Source of the DNA: Dietzia psychralcaliphila
Lineage (GTDB): Bacteria > Actinomycetota > Actinomycetes > Mycobacteriales > Mycobacteriaceae
Direction of reading: 5' to 3'
Length of the DNA stretch: 64,000 nt
NCBI RefSeq assembly: GCF_003096095.1
Contig: NZ_CP015453.1
Coordinates: forward strand, 3,814,248-3,878,247
The notes beneath the pieces were generated by a model that did not search any database, had not been told where the DNA came from, and saw only the letters and a program-made list of their open reading frames with translations. Shown here one piece after another: positions 32,305 to 39,939 of this stretch (the first letter of the stretch is position 1; each line of letters opens with the position of its first letter). Made by a program: the position numbers and the translations under genes.

Positions 32305-32352
32305 CTCACTGCTCTGCTTGACTCACTGCGCTGTCTGAGTCACTGCTCTGCC
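32302..32352. repeat. Three 17-bp tandem repeats holding the stops of two convergent genes
   Basis: TGACTCACTGCTCTGCT, TGACTCACTGCGCTGTC and TGAGTCACTGCTCTGCC lie end to end. The GNAT stop is in the first unit and the MarR stop (complement of TCA, 32340-32342) in the third. The unit is not divisible by three. Confidence 0.9.
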
Positions 32353-32792
32353 AGCCGGGTCAGCGCGCGCCCACCCATCCGGGAGACCAATCTCTCGGAG
32401 ATGGTGCCGAAGGTCTGCAGCTCGTCGTCGTCGAGCCCCTCGAACAACCACTCCGCCAGCGCGACGCGCGCCGACACGACCTCCTCCACGATCCGACGCG
32501 ACTCGTCGGTGAGGTTGACCAAACGAACCCGCCGGTCGTCCGGCGGCATGGTCCGGACCACGTGGCCACTGGCCACCAGACCGTCGACGAGGGCGGTGAC
32601 CTGGCGCGGGGAGCAGTCGAGGAACGTCGCCAGTTCCACCTGCCTGCACTCGCCCTCGAGACCCAGGACGAACAGCAGCTCCAGTCGCGGCACGGTGAGG
32701 CCGTAGTTCGCCGCGGCGCGGGCGATCGACCCCGACATCTCCTCGGCCAGCATCAAGGCGCGGTCGAGAATCTCACTCACGGATAGTGCCAC
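32340..32792 (-). CDS. MarR-family transcriptional regulator
   Basis: This 150-residue winged-helix protein has the HTH at about residues 45-75 (GECRQVELATFLDCSPRQVTALVDGLVASG) and the wing at VRTMPPDDRRVRLVNLTDE. Helices at either end make the dimer interface. The start is GTG at 32792; a second GTG twelve bases downstream is also possible. It is divergent from a cytochrome P450 gene 73 bases away, with a 14-bp inverted repeat next to its start. By family precedent it represses itself and the P450, with induction by a substrate-like ligand. Confidence 0.88.
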   Translation of the reverse strand: MALSVSEILDRALMLAEEMSGSIARAAANYGLTVPRLELLFVLGLEGECRQVELATFLDCSPRQVTALVDGLVASGHVVRTMPPDDRRVRLVNLTDESRRIVEEVVSARVALAEWLFEGLDDDELQTFGTISERLVSRMGGRALTRLAEQ

Positions 32793-32798
32793 GTGTAT

Positions 32799-32812
32799 AT
32801 AGTTACCACTAT
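32799..32812. promoter_or_regulatory. Probable MarR operator (inverted repeat)
   Basis: ATAGTTACCACTAT has perfect 5-bp arms ATAGT / ACTAT around TACC, seven bases upstream of the MarR start and 54 bases before the P450 start. The AT content stands out from its surroundings. Location and symmetry fit a MarR dimer site. Confidence 0.6.
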
Positions 32813-32865
32813 TCACCTTTCCCACACCTGCCGACCCCGGCGGGGGACGAGGCGCAGGAGACACC

Positions 32866-34110
32866 GTGAACGTGACCATTCCGGCAGGATTCGACTTCAC
32901 CGACCCGGACCTGTTCGAGAAACGACTCCCGCACGACGAGTGGCGCCAACTGCGCCAGTCCGAGCCGATCCGCCGCGTCGACAAGCGCCCCGGGTCCGAT
33001 GGCTTCGATGACGACCACTACTGGCTGGTCACCAAGCACGCCGACGTCAAGGAGATCTCGCGCGTGACGGGCGAGACCTTCTCCGCCGGCGAGAACACCA
33101 TGATCCCGCGCTTCGCCGAGGGAACCGAGCGGTCGATCATCGAGGCCCAGCGCGAGATGCTCGTCAACGAGGACGGCGAGATCCACAAGAAGCACCGGCG
33201 GATCATCTCCCGCGGGTTCACCCCGCGCGGCGTGGCCGGTATGCGCGATGAGCTCGCCGACCGGGCGCGCAAGATCGTGACGGAGGCCGCGGAGAACAAC
33301 GCCGACGACTTCGTCACCGCCGTGGCCTCAGAACTCCCGCTGCAGGCGATCGCCGATCTGCTCGGAGTCCCCCAGGAGGATCGGCACAAAATCTTCGAAT
33401 GGTCCAACACCATGACCAGCTACGACGCGAAGGGCGGAATGGATGCCGCCGCTATCGCGTCCATGGAACTCATCGGATACGCGAACGCCATGGCCGAGGA
33501 CCGGGCGGCCAACCCGCGGGACGACATCGTCACCAAGCTCGTCGAGGCCGACATCGACGGTGAGCACCTCTCGCCCGAGGAGTTCGGCTGGTTCGTCACC
33601 CTGCTGTCCGTGGCCGGGAACGAGACCACCCGCAACGCCACCACGCACGGCATGGTGGCCATGCTGGAGAACCCGGACCAGTGGGAGCTGTTCAAGGCCG
33701 AACGCCCCGACACCGCAATCGACGAGATCCTGCGGTGGGCCTCGCCCATCACCCAGTTCCAGCGCACCGCCATGGAGGACGTCGAGATCGGCGGCGTGAC
33801 CATCCGCAAGGGCGAACGCGCGCTGCTCTGCTACGGCTCGGCGAACTTCGACGAGGAGGTCTTCGAGGACCCGTTCACCTTCAACATCCTCCGCGACCCG
33901 AACCCGCACGTGACGTTCGGCGGGCAGGGTCCGCACTACTGCGTCGGCGCCAACCTGGCCAGGATGCAGCTCGAACTGATCTTCAACGCCGTCGCCGATC
34001 ATCTGCCCGACCTGACCTCGCTCGGCGACCCCACGCGTCTGCGGTCCGGATGGCTCAACGGCCTCACCGAGTGGAAGGTCGACCTGGGCACCTGTCCCGT
34101 GGCCCGCTAG
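32866..34110 (+). CDS. Cytochrome P450, CYP125/CYP142/CYP124-like
   Basis: This 414-residue soluble bacterial P450 has the heme loop FGGQGPHYCVGANLAR with Cys359 as axial ligand. The ExxR pair is in DEILRWASP, and the I-helix oxygen-activation motif is LSVAGNETTRNATTHGM. The N-E-T-T-R-N variant and the HYC-x-GANLAR loop are characteristic of mycobacterial sterol and methyl-branched fatty acid hydroxylases (CYP125, CYP142, CYP124). A terminal hydroxylase for sterol side chains or branched lipids is therefore plausible. No ferredoxin gene is adjacent. The start is GTG at 32866; regulation by the divergent MarR is likely. Confidence 0.88.
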   Translation: MNVTIPAGFDFTDPDLFEKRLPHDEWRQLRQSEPIRRVDKRPGSDGFDDDHYWLVTKHADVKEISRVTGETFSAGENTMIPRFAEGTERSIIEAQREMLVNEDGEIHKKHRRIISRGFTPRGVAGMRDELADRARKIVTEAAENNADDFVTAVASELPLQAIADLLGVPQEDRHKIFEWSNTMTSYDAKGGMDAAAIASMELIGYANAMAEDRAANPRDDIVTKLVEADIDGEHLSPEEFGWFVTLLSVAGNETTRNATTHGMVAMLENPDQWELFKAERPDTAIDEILRWASPITQFQRTAMEDVEIGGVTIRKGERALLCYGSANFDEEVFEDPFTFNILRDPNPHVTFGGQGPHYCVGANLARMQLELIFNAVADHLPDLTSLGDPTRLRSGWLNGLTEWKVDLGTCPVAR

Positions 34111-34138
34111 GAACGCCGACGCGGGGCTCAGCGGGGGC

Positions 34139-34228
34139 GGTCAGCGTCCGGGCGGTCAGCGTCCGGGCGGTCAGCGTCCGGGCGGTCGGCGTCCGGGCGG
34201 TCGACCGCGGGATAGTCAGCCGCGGGAT
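34139..34228. repeat. 15-bp minisatellite between P450 and azlD stops
   Basis: Six units of 15 bases run from 34139: three identical GGTCAGCGTCCGGGC, one with a single change, and two diverged. They fill most of the noncoding space between two convergent genes (stops at 34110 and 34231). Three identical copies argue for recent expansion. Confidence 0.92.
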
Positions 34229-34230
34229 GG

Positions 34231-34566
34231 TCAACCCAACCAGGCCTGCAGCAGCATGAAGGTCGCGGTACCCAGCACGATGCTCGCCGCCGCCCGACGA
34301 AACGCCAGGTGCACAGCCAGAGTGAGAGTCAGCGCGGCGGCGGCGGGCAGCCAGGAGCCGAGGTCTGCGGTGGTGTCTCGCAGGGTGTAGACCACCAGCA
34401 CCACCATCACGCCCGCCGGCATGGTCAGCCCCAGGTAGCGGACCACCTCGGAGTCTCGAAGCCTCGACAGCGCGACGAACGGCGCCGCCCGGAGAGCAAC
34501 GGTGACCACCAACATCACTCCGAGTCCGGCGAGGAGATATGAGGTGTCGGGGACGGGGGCGGTCAC
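34231..34566 (-). CDS. azlD: AzlD-family branched-chain amino acid export subunit
   Basis: This 111-residue membrane protein has three to four helices and the AzlD pattern: AGLGVMLVVTVALRAAPFVAL, then RDSEVVRYLGLTMPAGVMVVLVVYTLRD. AzlD is the small partner of AzlC in a two-subunit exporter of branched-chain amino acids and analogues. It overlaps azlC by four bases (GTGA). The C-terminal residues border a 15-bp minisatellite. Length is normal for the family. Confidence 0.88.
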   Translation of the reverse strand: MTAPVPDTSYLLAGLGVMLVVTVALRAAPFVALSRLRDSEVVRYLGLTMPAGVMVVLVVYTLRDTTADLGSWLPAAAALTLTLAVHLAFRRAAASIVLGTATFMLLQAWLG

Positions 34567-35264
34567 CGAGCCGCTCCGGCTCCGCGCCGCGTCCACGCGA
34601 ACCGCGCGAGCAGGGCCACGACGAACGCCCCCAGTCCCACCAGGAGCATCTGCTCCGGCACGAACCAGGCGGCCGCCAGCCCGCAGAGCAGGGCGATCAC
34701 CGGGGCCGGCAGGTCCCCGCTCGCCCGCCACGCATCGACGGCGAGGACCGCGAACAGCGCGGTGAGCGCGAACTGCAGGCCGCCCAGACCCTCGGGCAGA
34801 GCTGCCCCGACCAGCGCGCCGACGATGCCGGGGACCACCCACAACGTCTGACAGGTGAGGGAGATGGTCAGCGTCCGCGGCCCCGTCATGTCCGCGCGCC
34901 GCTTGGTGGCGGTGATCGCGTAGGCCTCGTCGGTGAGTGCGTATACCGCGTACAACCGCCCTGCGCGCGACCGGATGGTCTCGAGCGGAAAGCTCAGTCC
35001 GTAGAAGACGTGGCGGAAGTTCACCAGAAAGGTAGCGGCCGCGATTGAGTACAGGGGAGTGACGGCCATGAGCAGGCCGATGGCGAGGAACTCCATCGAC
35101 CCCGCATAGATGAGGACGGAGAACACCGGCGCCCACCACCAGTCGAAGCCCGCCTGCGTGAGCAGTACCCCGAAAGCCAGACCCAGCGGGATCAGCCCGA
35201 GTCCCACCGTCGAGCAGTCCGCCAGACCCTTGCGGATCTCGGTGGAGGTGGAGGTCGACGGCAC
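34563..35264 (-). CDS. azlC: AzlC-family branched-chain amino acid permease/exporter
   Basis: This 233-residue integral membrane protein (about seven helices) has the AzlC hallmarks: GLGLIPLGLAFGVLLTQAGF, IYAGSMEFLAIGLL, and NFRHVFYGLSFPLE followed by YALTDEAYAIT. With AzlD it forms the exporter for branched-chain amino acids. The start is taken as GTG at 35264 because TAGACT lies six bases upstream, consistent with a leaderless message; the longer frame to 35411 would overlap the divergent AraC gene. Regulation by that AraC protein, 70 bases away, is possible. Confidence 0.88.
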   Translation of the reverse strand: MPSTSTSTEIRKGLADCSTVGLGLIPLGLAFGVLLTQAGFDWWWAPVFSVLIYAGSMEFLAIGLLMAVTPLYSIAAATFLVNFRHVFYGLSFPLETIRSRAGRLYAVYALTDEAYAITATKRRADMTGPRTLTISLTCQTLWVVPGIVGALVGAALPEGLGGLQFALTALFAVLAVDAWRASGDLPAPVIALLCGLAAAWFVPEQMLLVGLGAFVVALLARFAWTRRGAGAAR

Positions 35265-35334
35265 CCGATGGAGTCTAACCACCGCCTCCTCGCCGCCCCT
35301 CGACCTCGGCGCAGCGGTGGCCCACACTGGGGGT

Positions 35335-36255
35335 ATGCCCCCGACGGAACCCGGGGAAGGGCCCGGCGGGGAGCTCGGCCAGGAGTCCGGGATCACCTTC
35401 CTCCGGCGCACTCCCGCGTTGCCCGGAGTCGCTGCCGTCTACGGCTATGCAGGAGTAGAGGCGGGGTCCCGGTCCCGTCGACCTCCGCACCGGGGGGTCC
35501 CGTCCACGCTGCTCACCGTTGTCGTGGCCGTCGACGCCCCACTCCTGTGTTCGGCGACGCTCGAGGAGTGGGCCGACCACCGTGGGGAGACTCACGCCGT
35601 CTGTCTGGGTGGGTTCCATCTCCAGCCCGTCTATCTGCAGCGACCCGATGCGCAGGAGGGTGTTCAGGTTGCGGTGCACCCACTCGCGGCCAGAAGACTC
35701 CTCGGCCTGCCCGCCTCCGCGCTCACCGAGCTCACCCAGGAGGGAGGCGGCGTTCTCGGCCCGTCGATGCGCCGGCTGCACGAGCGCGTCGTCTCCAGCC
35801 CCCCGGCCGAGCGACCGCTGCTGGTGGAGGAGGCGTTGAGCGCTCTGGCCTCACGACACGAACGACGACAGGGCCCGAGGCGTGAGGTCGTGGGCGCCTG
35901 GCGACTGCTCGAACGCTCGGGAGGACGGATGCGGGTCACTGACACGGCGTCCGCAGTCGGGCTGACTTCCAGGCACCTCTCGTCACTCATGAAGGCGGAG
36001 TTGGGAATCGGGACCAAAGAGCTCGCCGACCTCATGCGCTTCGAGTCCGCGCACTCGGAGCTGGTGGAGAGAGCCCGACGGGGCGCCGCCCCGCGGCTCG
36101 CCGATCTCGCGCACACCCACGGGTACGCCGACCACGCCCACCTGGACCGGGCGTACCGCAGGTTCGCGGGGACCTCGCCCACCGAGTGGCTCGCGGAAGA
36201 GTTCCGAAACATCCAAGCCGGGGGACACGCACCCGCGCGAGACTCGTCTCCATGA
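35335..36255 (+). CDS. AraC-family transcriptional regulator
   Basis: This 306-residue protein has a variable N-terminal domain (about 1-185) with LQPVYLQRPDAQEGVQVAVHPLAARRLLG, which resembles the sensor domain of DUF6597-type AraC regulators. The C-terminal AraC DNA-binding domain (about 195-300) shows the first HTH around VTDTASAVGLTSRHLSSLMKAELGI and the second at ARLADLAHTHGYADHAHLDRAYRRFAGTSPTEW-like sequence (split by short turns). The ligand is unknown. Its stop overlaps the start of a VOC-family protein (ATGA), a common pairing in which the regulator and a glyoxalase-fold protein are co-expressed. It is divergent from azlC. Confidence 0.88.
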   Translation: MPPTEPGEGPGGELGQESGITFLRRTPALPGVAAVYGYAGVEAGSRSRRPPHRGVPSTLLTVVVAVDAPLLCSATLEEWADHRGETHAVCLGGFHLQPVYLQRPDAQEGVQVAVHPLAARRLLGLPASALTELTQEGGGVLGPSMRRLHERVVSSPPAERPLLVEEALSALASRHERRQGPRREVVGAWRLLERSGGRMRVTDTASAVGLTSRHLSSLMKAELGIGTKELADLMRFESAHSELVERARRGAAPRLADLAHTHGYADHAHLDRAYRRFAGTSPTEWLAEEFRNIQAGGHAPARDSSP

Positions 36256-36683
36256 GCACTCACCAGCCCGGATCCACGCCCGCCCCGACCGTCTGGCACT
36301 GCCTGCAGTGCACTGACGCCCGCGCCGTGATCGACTGGCTCGTCGAGGCCCTGGGCTTCGTCGAGACCGTCTCGCACACCGAGGGCGGCACGATCGTCCA
36401 CGCCGAACTGCTCTGGCCCGAGGGCGGCGGCGTCATGCTCGGCGACCACCAGCGCGATCCCGACGACCCACACGCCACGCCGGTGGGCACCGGCCTCGCC
36501 TACGTGGTGACGGCGGATTCCGACGTGGTCTACGAGCGGGCACGCGTAGCAGGGGCCGAGATCGTCATGGAGATGCGCGACACCGACTACGGCGACCACG
36601 GTTTCTCGGTGCGAGACCCCGAGGGCAACGTGTGGTCCGTGGGGCAGTACCGAGGCGAGCCCCTGCCGCACGCGATCACCTGA
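36252..36683 (+). CDS. VOC-family (glyoxalase/bleomycin resistance-like) protein
   Basis: This 143-residue vicinal-oxygen-chelate protein is made of two beta-alpha-beta-beta-beta modules: CTDARAVIDWLVEALGFVETV at the start and VRDPEGNVWSVGQYRG at the end, with the Glu/His-type metal positions in IVHAELLWPEGG and the terminal DPEGN motif. It resembles PhnB/YhbQ-like or resistance-type members; the substrate is unknown. It is translationally coupled to the AraC regulator. Confidence 0.88.
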   Translation: MSTHQPGSTPAPTVWHCLQCTDARAVIDWLVEALGFVETVSHTEGGTIVHAELLWPEGGGVMLGDHQRDPDDPHATPVGTGLAYVVTADSDVVYERARVAGAEIVMEMRDTDYGDHGFSVRDPEGNVWSVGQYRGEPLPHAIT

Positions 36684-36693
36684 GGCGGCGGGA

Positions 36694-37917
36694 TCACCGG
36701 GTCCGGTCGGTGCGCGGAACGATCGGTACCGCGAGCGCCGCCACCACCGCCGCCCCGGCGAAGACCGGCCCGTAACCCCATCGGTCGATTCCCGCCGCGA
36801 ACACCGGGGTGATCGCCGAGAGTGCCAGGAACTGCGAGGTGTTCTGGACGCCGAGCGCGCGCCCGCTCCAGTGGGGCCCGGCGTGTTCGGCGACCGCGGT
36901 GAAGGCGAGGCCGTTGTCCGCGACGGACAGGACCGTCGCGATCACCGCAAGGGCCACCGCGATGGCTCCGGGAGCACCGAAGGCCTCTGCGGCCGCCAGG
37001 GCGACCAGTCCTCCGGACACCGACATGGCCACTGCGCGAAGTGGTGTCATCCTCGAGCCCACGCGGTCGGAGATCACGCCTACGACGATCCGCCCGACCG
37101 CGCCGAGGAGTTGAGCGACCGTCACCACCACGCCCGCCGAGACGGGGGACCAGCCGTGGCCGAGGACCAACCACGCGAGCATGAACGACTGCATGAGCGC
37201 CTGGGGGAGGACCAACAGCACCGAGACACCGTGGATCCGGTGTAGGTAGCGGGAGGCCCGGTACGGCGAGCTGGCGAGTGTGGTGGACGCCGGGTCGTGG
37301 CGGTCCGGTCGCGGAGGGTCGGTGACGACGACGAGCGCGGCCACCGCCGAGACGGCGGCCATGGCCAGAGGAACCGCCAGCGCTGCACGCAGACCCTGCG
37401 AGGCCGCCAGGGCCGGCATCGCCATCGCCGCGACCGCCGCACCGAGGGGTTGCGACATCTGCCGGACGCCCATCGCCATCCCCCGCCGTTGCGCGGGGAA
37501 CCACCCCACCACCAGTCGACCGCTCGCCGAGGCCGCCGAGGCGGAGGTCGCGCCCGCGAGCAGGAAGAACGCCGCTAGCAGGGGCAGTGACGGGGTGAAC
37601 AGTGCGCCTGCCAGCGCTGCCGAGGTGAGGACGGACCCGCTCACCAGGACGACCCGCTCCCCGGTGCGGTCGACGAGCCAGCCCCACGCCACGAGGGTGA
37701 GGGCGGTCCCCACGGCAGGCATCGCCACCAGAACACCCGCCATGGTGAGCGAGAGACCGGCCTCCGTGTGGAGAAAGGGCAGCAAAAAGGCCACGCCGGC
37801 CACGAACGCCGAGGCGGAGGACGCGGCAAGCGTTCCGACGCCGAGGATCGCCCACTGCCGTGGTGTCACTCGAGACTCGTCTGCGCTCCCTGCTCTCACC
37901 AGCGCGAGACTACCCAC
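36694..37917 (-). CDS. MFS transporter
   Basis: This major facilitator protein of about 407 residues has twelve predicted membrane helices. The inter-helix 2-3 motif is present as GWLVDRTGERVVL, and SPVSAGVVVTVAQLLGAVGRIVVGVISDRVGSR is its counterpart in the second half. It resembles drug or organic acid transporters of the CynX/NimT group, but the substrate is unassigned. The start is uncertain: GTG at 37917, or downstream GTGs at 37896 and 37869. It lies 38 bases after a MerR-family gene on the same strand and may be cotranscribed with it. Confidence 0.83.
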   Translation of the reverse strand: MGSLALVRAGSADESRVTPRQWAILGVGTLAASSASAFVAGVAFLLPFLHTEAGLSLTMAGVLVAMPAVGTALTLVAWGWLVDRTGERVVLVSGSVLTSAALAGALFTPSLPLLAAFFLLAGATSASAASASGRLVVGWFPAQRRGMAMGVRQMSQPLGAAVAAMAMPALAASQGLRAALAVPLAMAAVSAVAALVVVTDPPRPDRHDPASTTLASSPYRASRYLHRIHGVSVLLVLPQALMQSFMLAWLVLGHGWSPVSAGVVVTVAQLLGAVGRIVVGVISDRVGSRMTPLRAVAMSVSGGLVALAAAEAFGAPGAIAVALAVIATVLSVADNGLAFTAVAEHAGPHWSGRALGVQNTSQFLALSAITPVFAAGIDRWGYGPVFAGAAVVAALAVPIVPRTDRTR

Positions 37918-37955
37918 GTTCCTACTATATGACTACTGCGTCTCATCATATGGGA

Positions 37956-38570
37956 TCACGGTCGCTCGGTGATCGATATGTGTTGCTGGGCGAGCAGGCG
38001 CAACGCCGCGAGAACGGGCTCGACGAGCACGGTTCCGAGCACCACCTGCCGCACCGCTGACGCCGGCTCCGGTGGGACCGAGGCCACATCGATGGTGGCG
38101 ATCTGCTCGACGGCGTCGGCATAGGCGTCAAGACGGTCCTCGTCCAGGCCGAGACCGGCGCCCTCACAGGCATTCCACGCCGCGGCGAGTCGATCGAGGG
38201 CGACGTCCCGCGGGTCGACCTGCCACCCACGGGCGGCGATCCAGGCGCGCGTCCGCTCATCACCCCGGGAGGGGCCCTGTCCCGCGCGATCCCGCGCTCC
38301 CGACAACGCGTGCTGGGCGGTGGCCATCACGTCCAGCCGGCCGAGACCCGGGCCCTCGATCGCCTCCACCACTCGACCCACCGCTGCCAGGTCCAGGCCA
38401 CCCACCTCGGACAGCGCCCTGACCAACCGGACCCGCTCGACGTGCTCTTCGCCGTACTCGGCCTGGGTGCGGGTCACCGAACGCCCAGGCTGGAGCAGTC
38501 CCCGTCGCAGATAGAACTTCAGGGTCGTCACGGTCGTCCCCGTGACCTCGGCGAGTTCCGAGATCCTCAC
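37956..38570 (-). CDS. MerR-family transcriptional regulator
   Basis: This 204-residue regulator has the N-terminal MerR winged helix (ISELAEVTGTTVTTLKFYLRRGLLQPGRSV, about residues 3-32; YGEEHVERVRLVRALSEVG follows). A helical ligand domain of about 130 residues lacks the Cys pattern of metal sensors, so an organic ligand is likely. The start is GTG at 38570. It is divergent from a DUF4188 gene, with direct and inverted GTATC elements between them, and is followed by an MFS gene. Together they resemble a small drug-response module. Confidence 0.88.
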   Translation of the reverse strand: MRISELAEVTGTTVTTLKFYLRRGLLQPGRSVTRTQAEYGEEHVERVRLVRALSEVGGLDLAAVGRVVEAIEGPGLGRLDVMATAQHALSGARDRAGQGPSRGDERTRAWIAARGWQVDPRDVALDRLAAAWNACEGAGLGLDEDRLDAYADAVEQIATIDVASVPPEPASAVRQVVLGTVLVEPVLAALRLLAQQHISITERP

Positions 38571-38606
38571 GCATCACCTCTCGAATTGCTCCTTGACCAC
38601 TAGAGA

Positions 38607-38640
38607 GTATCAGTATCCAATAGTAGATACCCGCAGTATC
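38607..38640. promoter_or_regulatory. GTATC repeat cluster, probable MerR operator
   Basis: GTATC occurs at 38607-38611, 38613-38617 and 38636-38640, and its complement GATAC at 38626-38630. GTATC / GATAC form an inverted repeat with an 8-base spacer. TTGACC (38593-38598) lies just before. The cluster sits between the divergent MerR and DUF4188 starts. Confidence 0.5.
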
Positions 38641-38686
38641 CAACAACCGTCGGCAGGACACCCCGACAGCATCCAGAGGAGTCGAC

Positions 38687-39238
38687 ATGCCCACGAGCAC
38701 GCCCACCGATCCGGCCCGAAAACGTTCCATGCCCGCCACCCACGCCCGCGACGGCGGCCTCGTCGTCTTTCACATCGGCATGACCATCCATCGCCCCTTC
38801 CGACCCGACCTGTGGCTACCCGTGTTCCGCGCGATGCCCACGATGCTCGCCGAACTGGGGCGCAACCACGCGGCGGCCGACAGAGGAGAAGCCGAGGACC
38901 TGGGATTCCTCGGGGCTCAGACCCTGTTCGGCGCGAGGGGCCCCTGGGTCGTCCAGTACTGGAACTCGGTCGATCAGCTCTACGCGTACGCCCGGGACAC
39001 CGGCCGAGCGCACATGCCCGCGTGGCGGGACTTCAACGCCAAGGCCCGGAAGAACCCCGGCGCCGTCGGGATCTGGCACGAGACCTATGTCGTGGAGGAG
39101 GGGGGCGTCGAGACCTTCTACGGCAACGGCGCCCGCGCGGGGCTCGCCACGGCGACCGGAACCATCCCACTCGGCCGGCGGGGCACCACCGCGCGCGAGC
39201 GGTTGAGTAGGCGGACACCGTCACCATCCGACGGCTGA
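38687..39238 (+). CDS. DUF4188 (monooxygenase-like) family protein
   Basis: This protein of about 183 residues carries the DUF4188 pattern: VVFHIGMTIHRPFRPDLWLPVFRAMPTMLAEL, then WVVQYWNSVDQLYAYARDTGRAHMPAWRDFN, then VGIWHETYVV. The fold is a dimeric alpha/beta barrel related to heme-degrading or antibiotic monooxygenases. Activity is unproven for most members. AGAGGAG lies six bases upstream of the ATG. The Ser/Arg-rich C-terminal tail is dispensable-looking. It is probably induced via the divergent MerR. Confidence 0.85.
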   Translation: MPTSTPTDPARKRSMPATHARDGGLVVFHIGMTIHRPFRPDLWLPVFRAMPTMLAELGRNHAAADRGEAEDLGFLGAQTLFGARGPWVVQYWNSVDQLYAYARDTGRAHMPAWRDFNAKARKNPGAVGIWHETYVVEEGGVETFYGNGARAGLATATGTIPLGRRGTTARERLSRRTPSPSDG

Positions 39239-39242
39239 CCGG

Positions 39243-39875
39243 TCAGTTCACGTCCCCGTCGTGGACGTAGGTGGCATAGAGGGGGAGCGGCATCTCCTGC
39301 CGGCGGAGCACCGTTCCCCAGATGTCCACGTGCGAGGGCGCCAGCAGATCGCTCGGCAGGCTGGGGGCCACGTACCAGTCGCCGCGATCCAGTTCTCCCT
39401 GCAACTGCCCGGGTGCCCACCCGGTGTAACCCACGAACACGCGCATGCCCTCGACATTGTCCCGGAGCAGGTCGGGATCGCTGTCGAGGTCCACCACGTG
39501 GACCCGACCCTCGATCTGCTGCAGCCCGGAGTGCGTGTACCCGTCGACTCCCGACCCGAGCACCACCAGCGCGATCCCGGTGTCCGGCTTGACCGGGCCC
39601 CCGATATGGAAGACCGACGGCGCTGCACACATCTCCGCCCAGCCGGGGAGGATCGTCTCGACCGGAGTCTCGCTCCGGCGGGTGATCACCACGCCGAGCG
39701 AACCGGAGTGGTCGTGCTCGATCACATAGATGATGGCGCGCTGGAAATTCGGGTCCGGCATGTCGGGCGCCGCGATGAGCAGCGAACCGGCGACGGGATC
39801 CCGCTTGTCCATCGCGTCGTAGAGGCGGTCGCCGAAGAGGCCGCCGCCACTCAGATCGTCCGGTCCCGTGTCCAT
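39243..39875 (-). CDS. YqgE/AlgH family protein
   Basis: This 210-residue protein is of the YqgE (DUF179) family. GSLLIAAPDMPDPNFQRAIIYVIEHD is near the start, then SLGVVITRRSETPV, FHIGGPVKPDTGIALVV and VFVGYTGWAPGQLQGELDRGDWYVAPS. The family is widespread and structurally known, but its biochemical role is not settled. The ATG at 39875 was chosen over the longer frame to 39908 because family members begin close to the GGLFGDRL segment. It converges with the DUF4188 gene, whose stop is four bases away. Confidence 0.9.
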   Translation of the reverse strand: MDTGPDDLSGGGLFGDRLYDAMDKRDPVAGSLLIAAPDMPDPNFQRAIIYVIEHDHSGSLGVVITRRSETPVETILPGWAEMCAAPSVFHIGGPVKPDTGIALVVLGSGVDGYTHSGLQQIEGRVHVVDLDSDPDLLRDNVEGMRVFVGYTGWAPGQLQGELDRGDWYVAPSLPSDLLAPSHVDIWGTVLRRQEMPLPLYATYVHDGDVN

Positions 39876-39939
39876 GTCCCCATGATGCCCCCGCCACGGC
39901 GGACCCACATCACGGTCCCCTCGATCGGGTCTCGCTACG

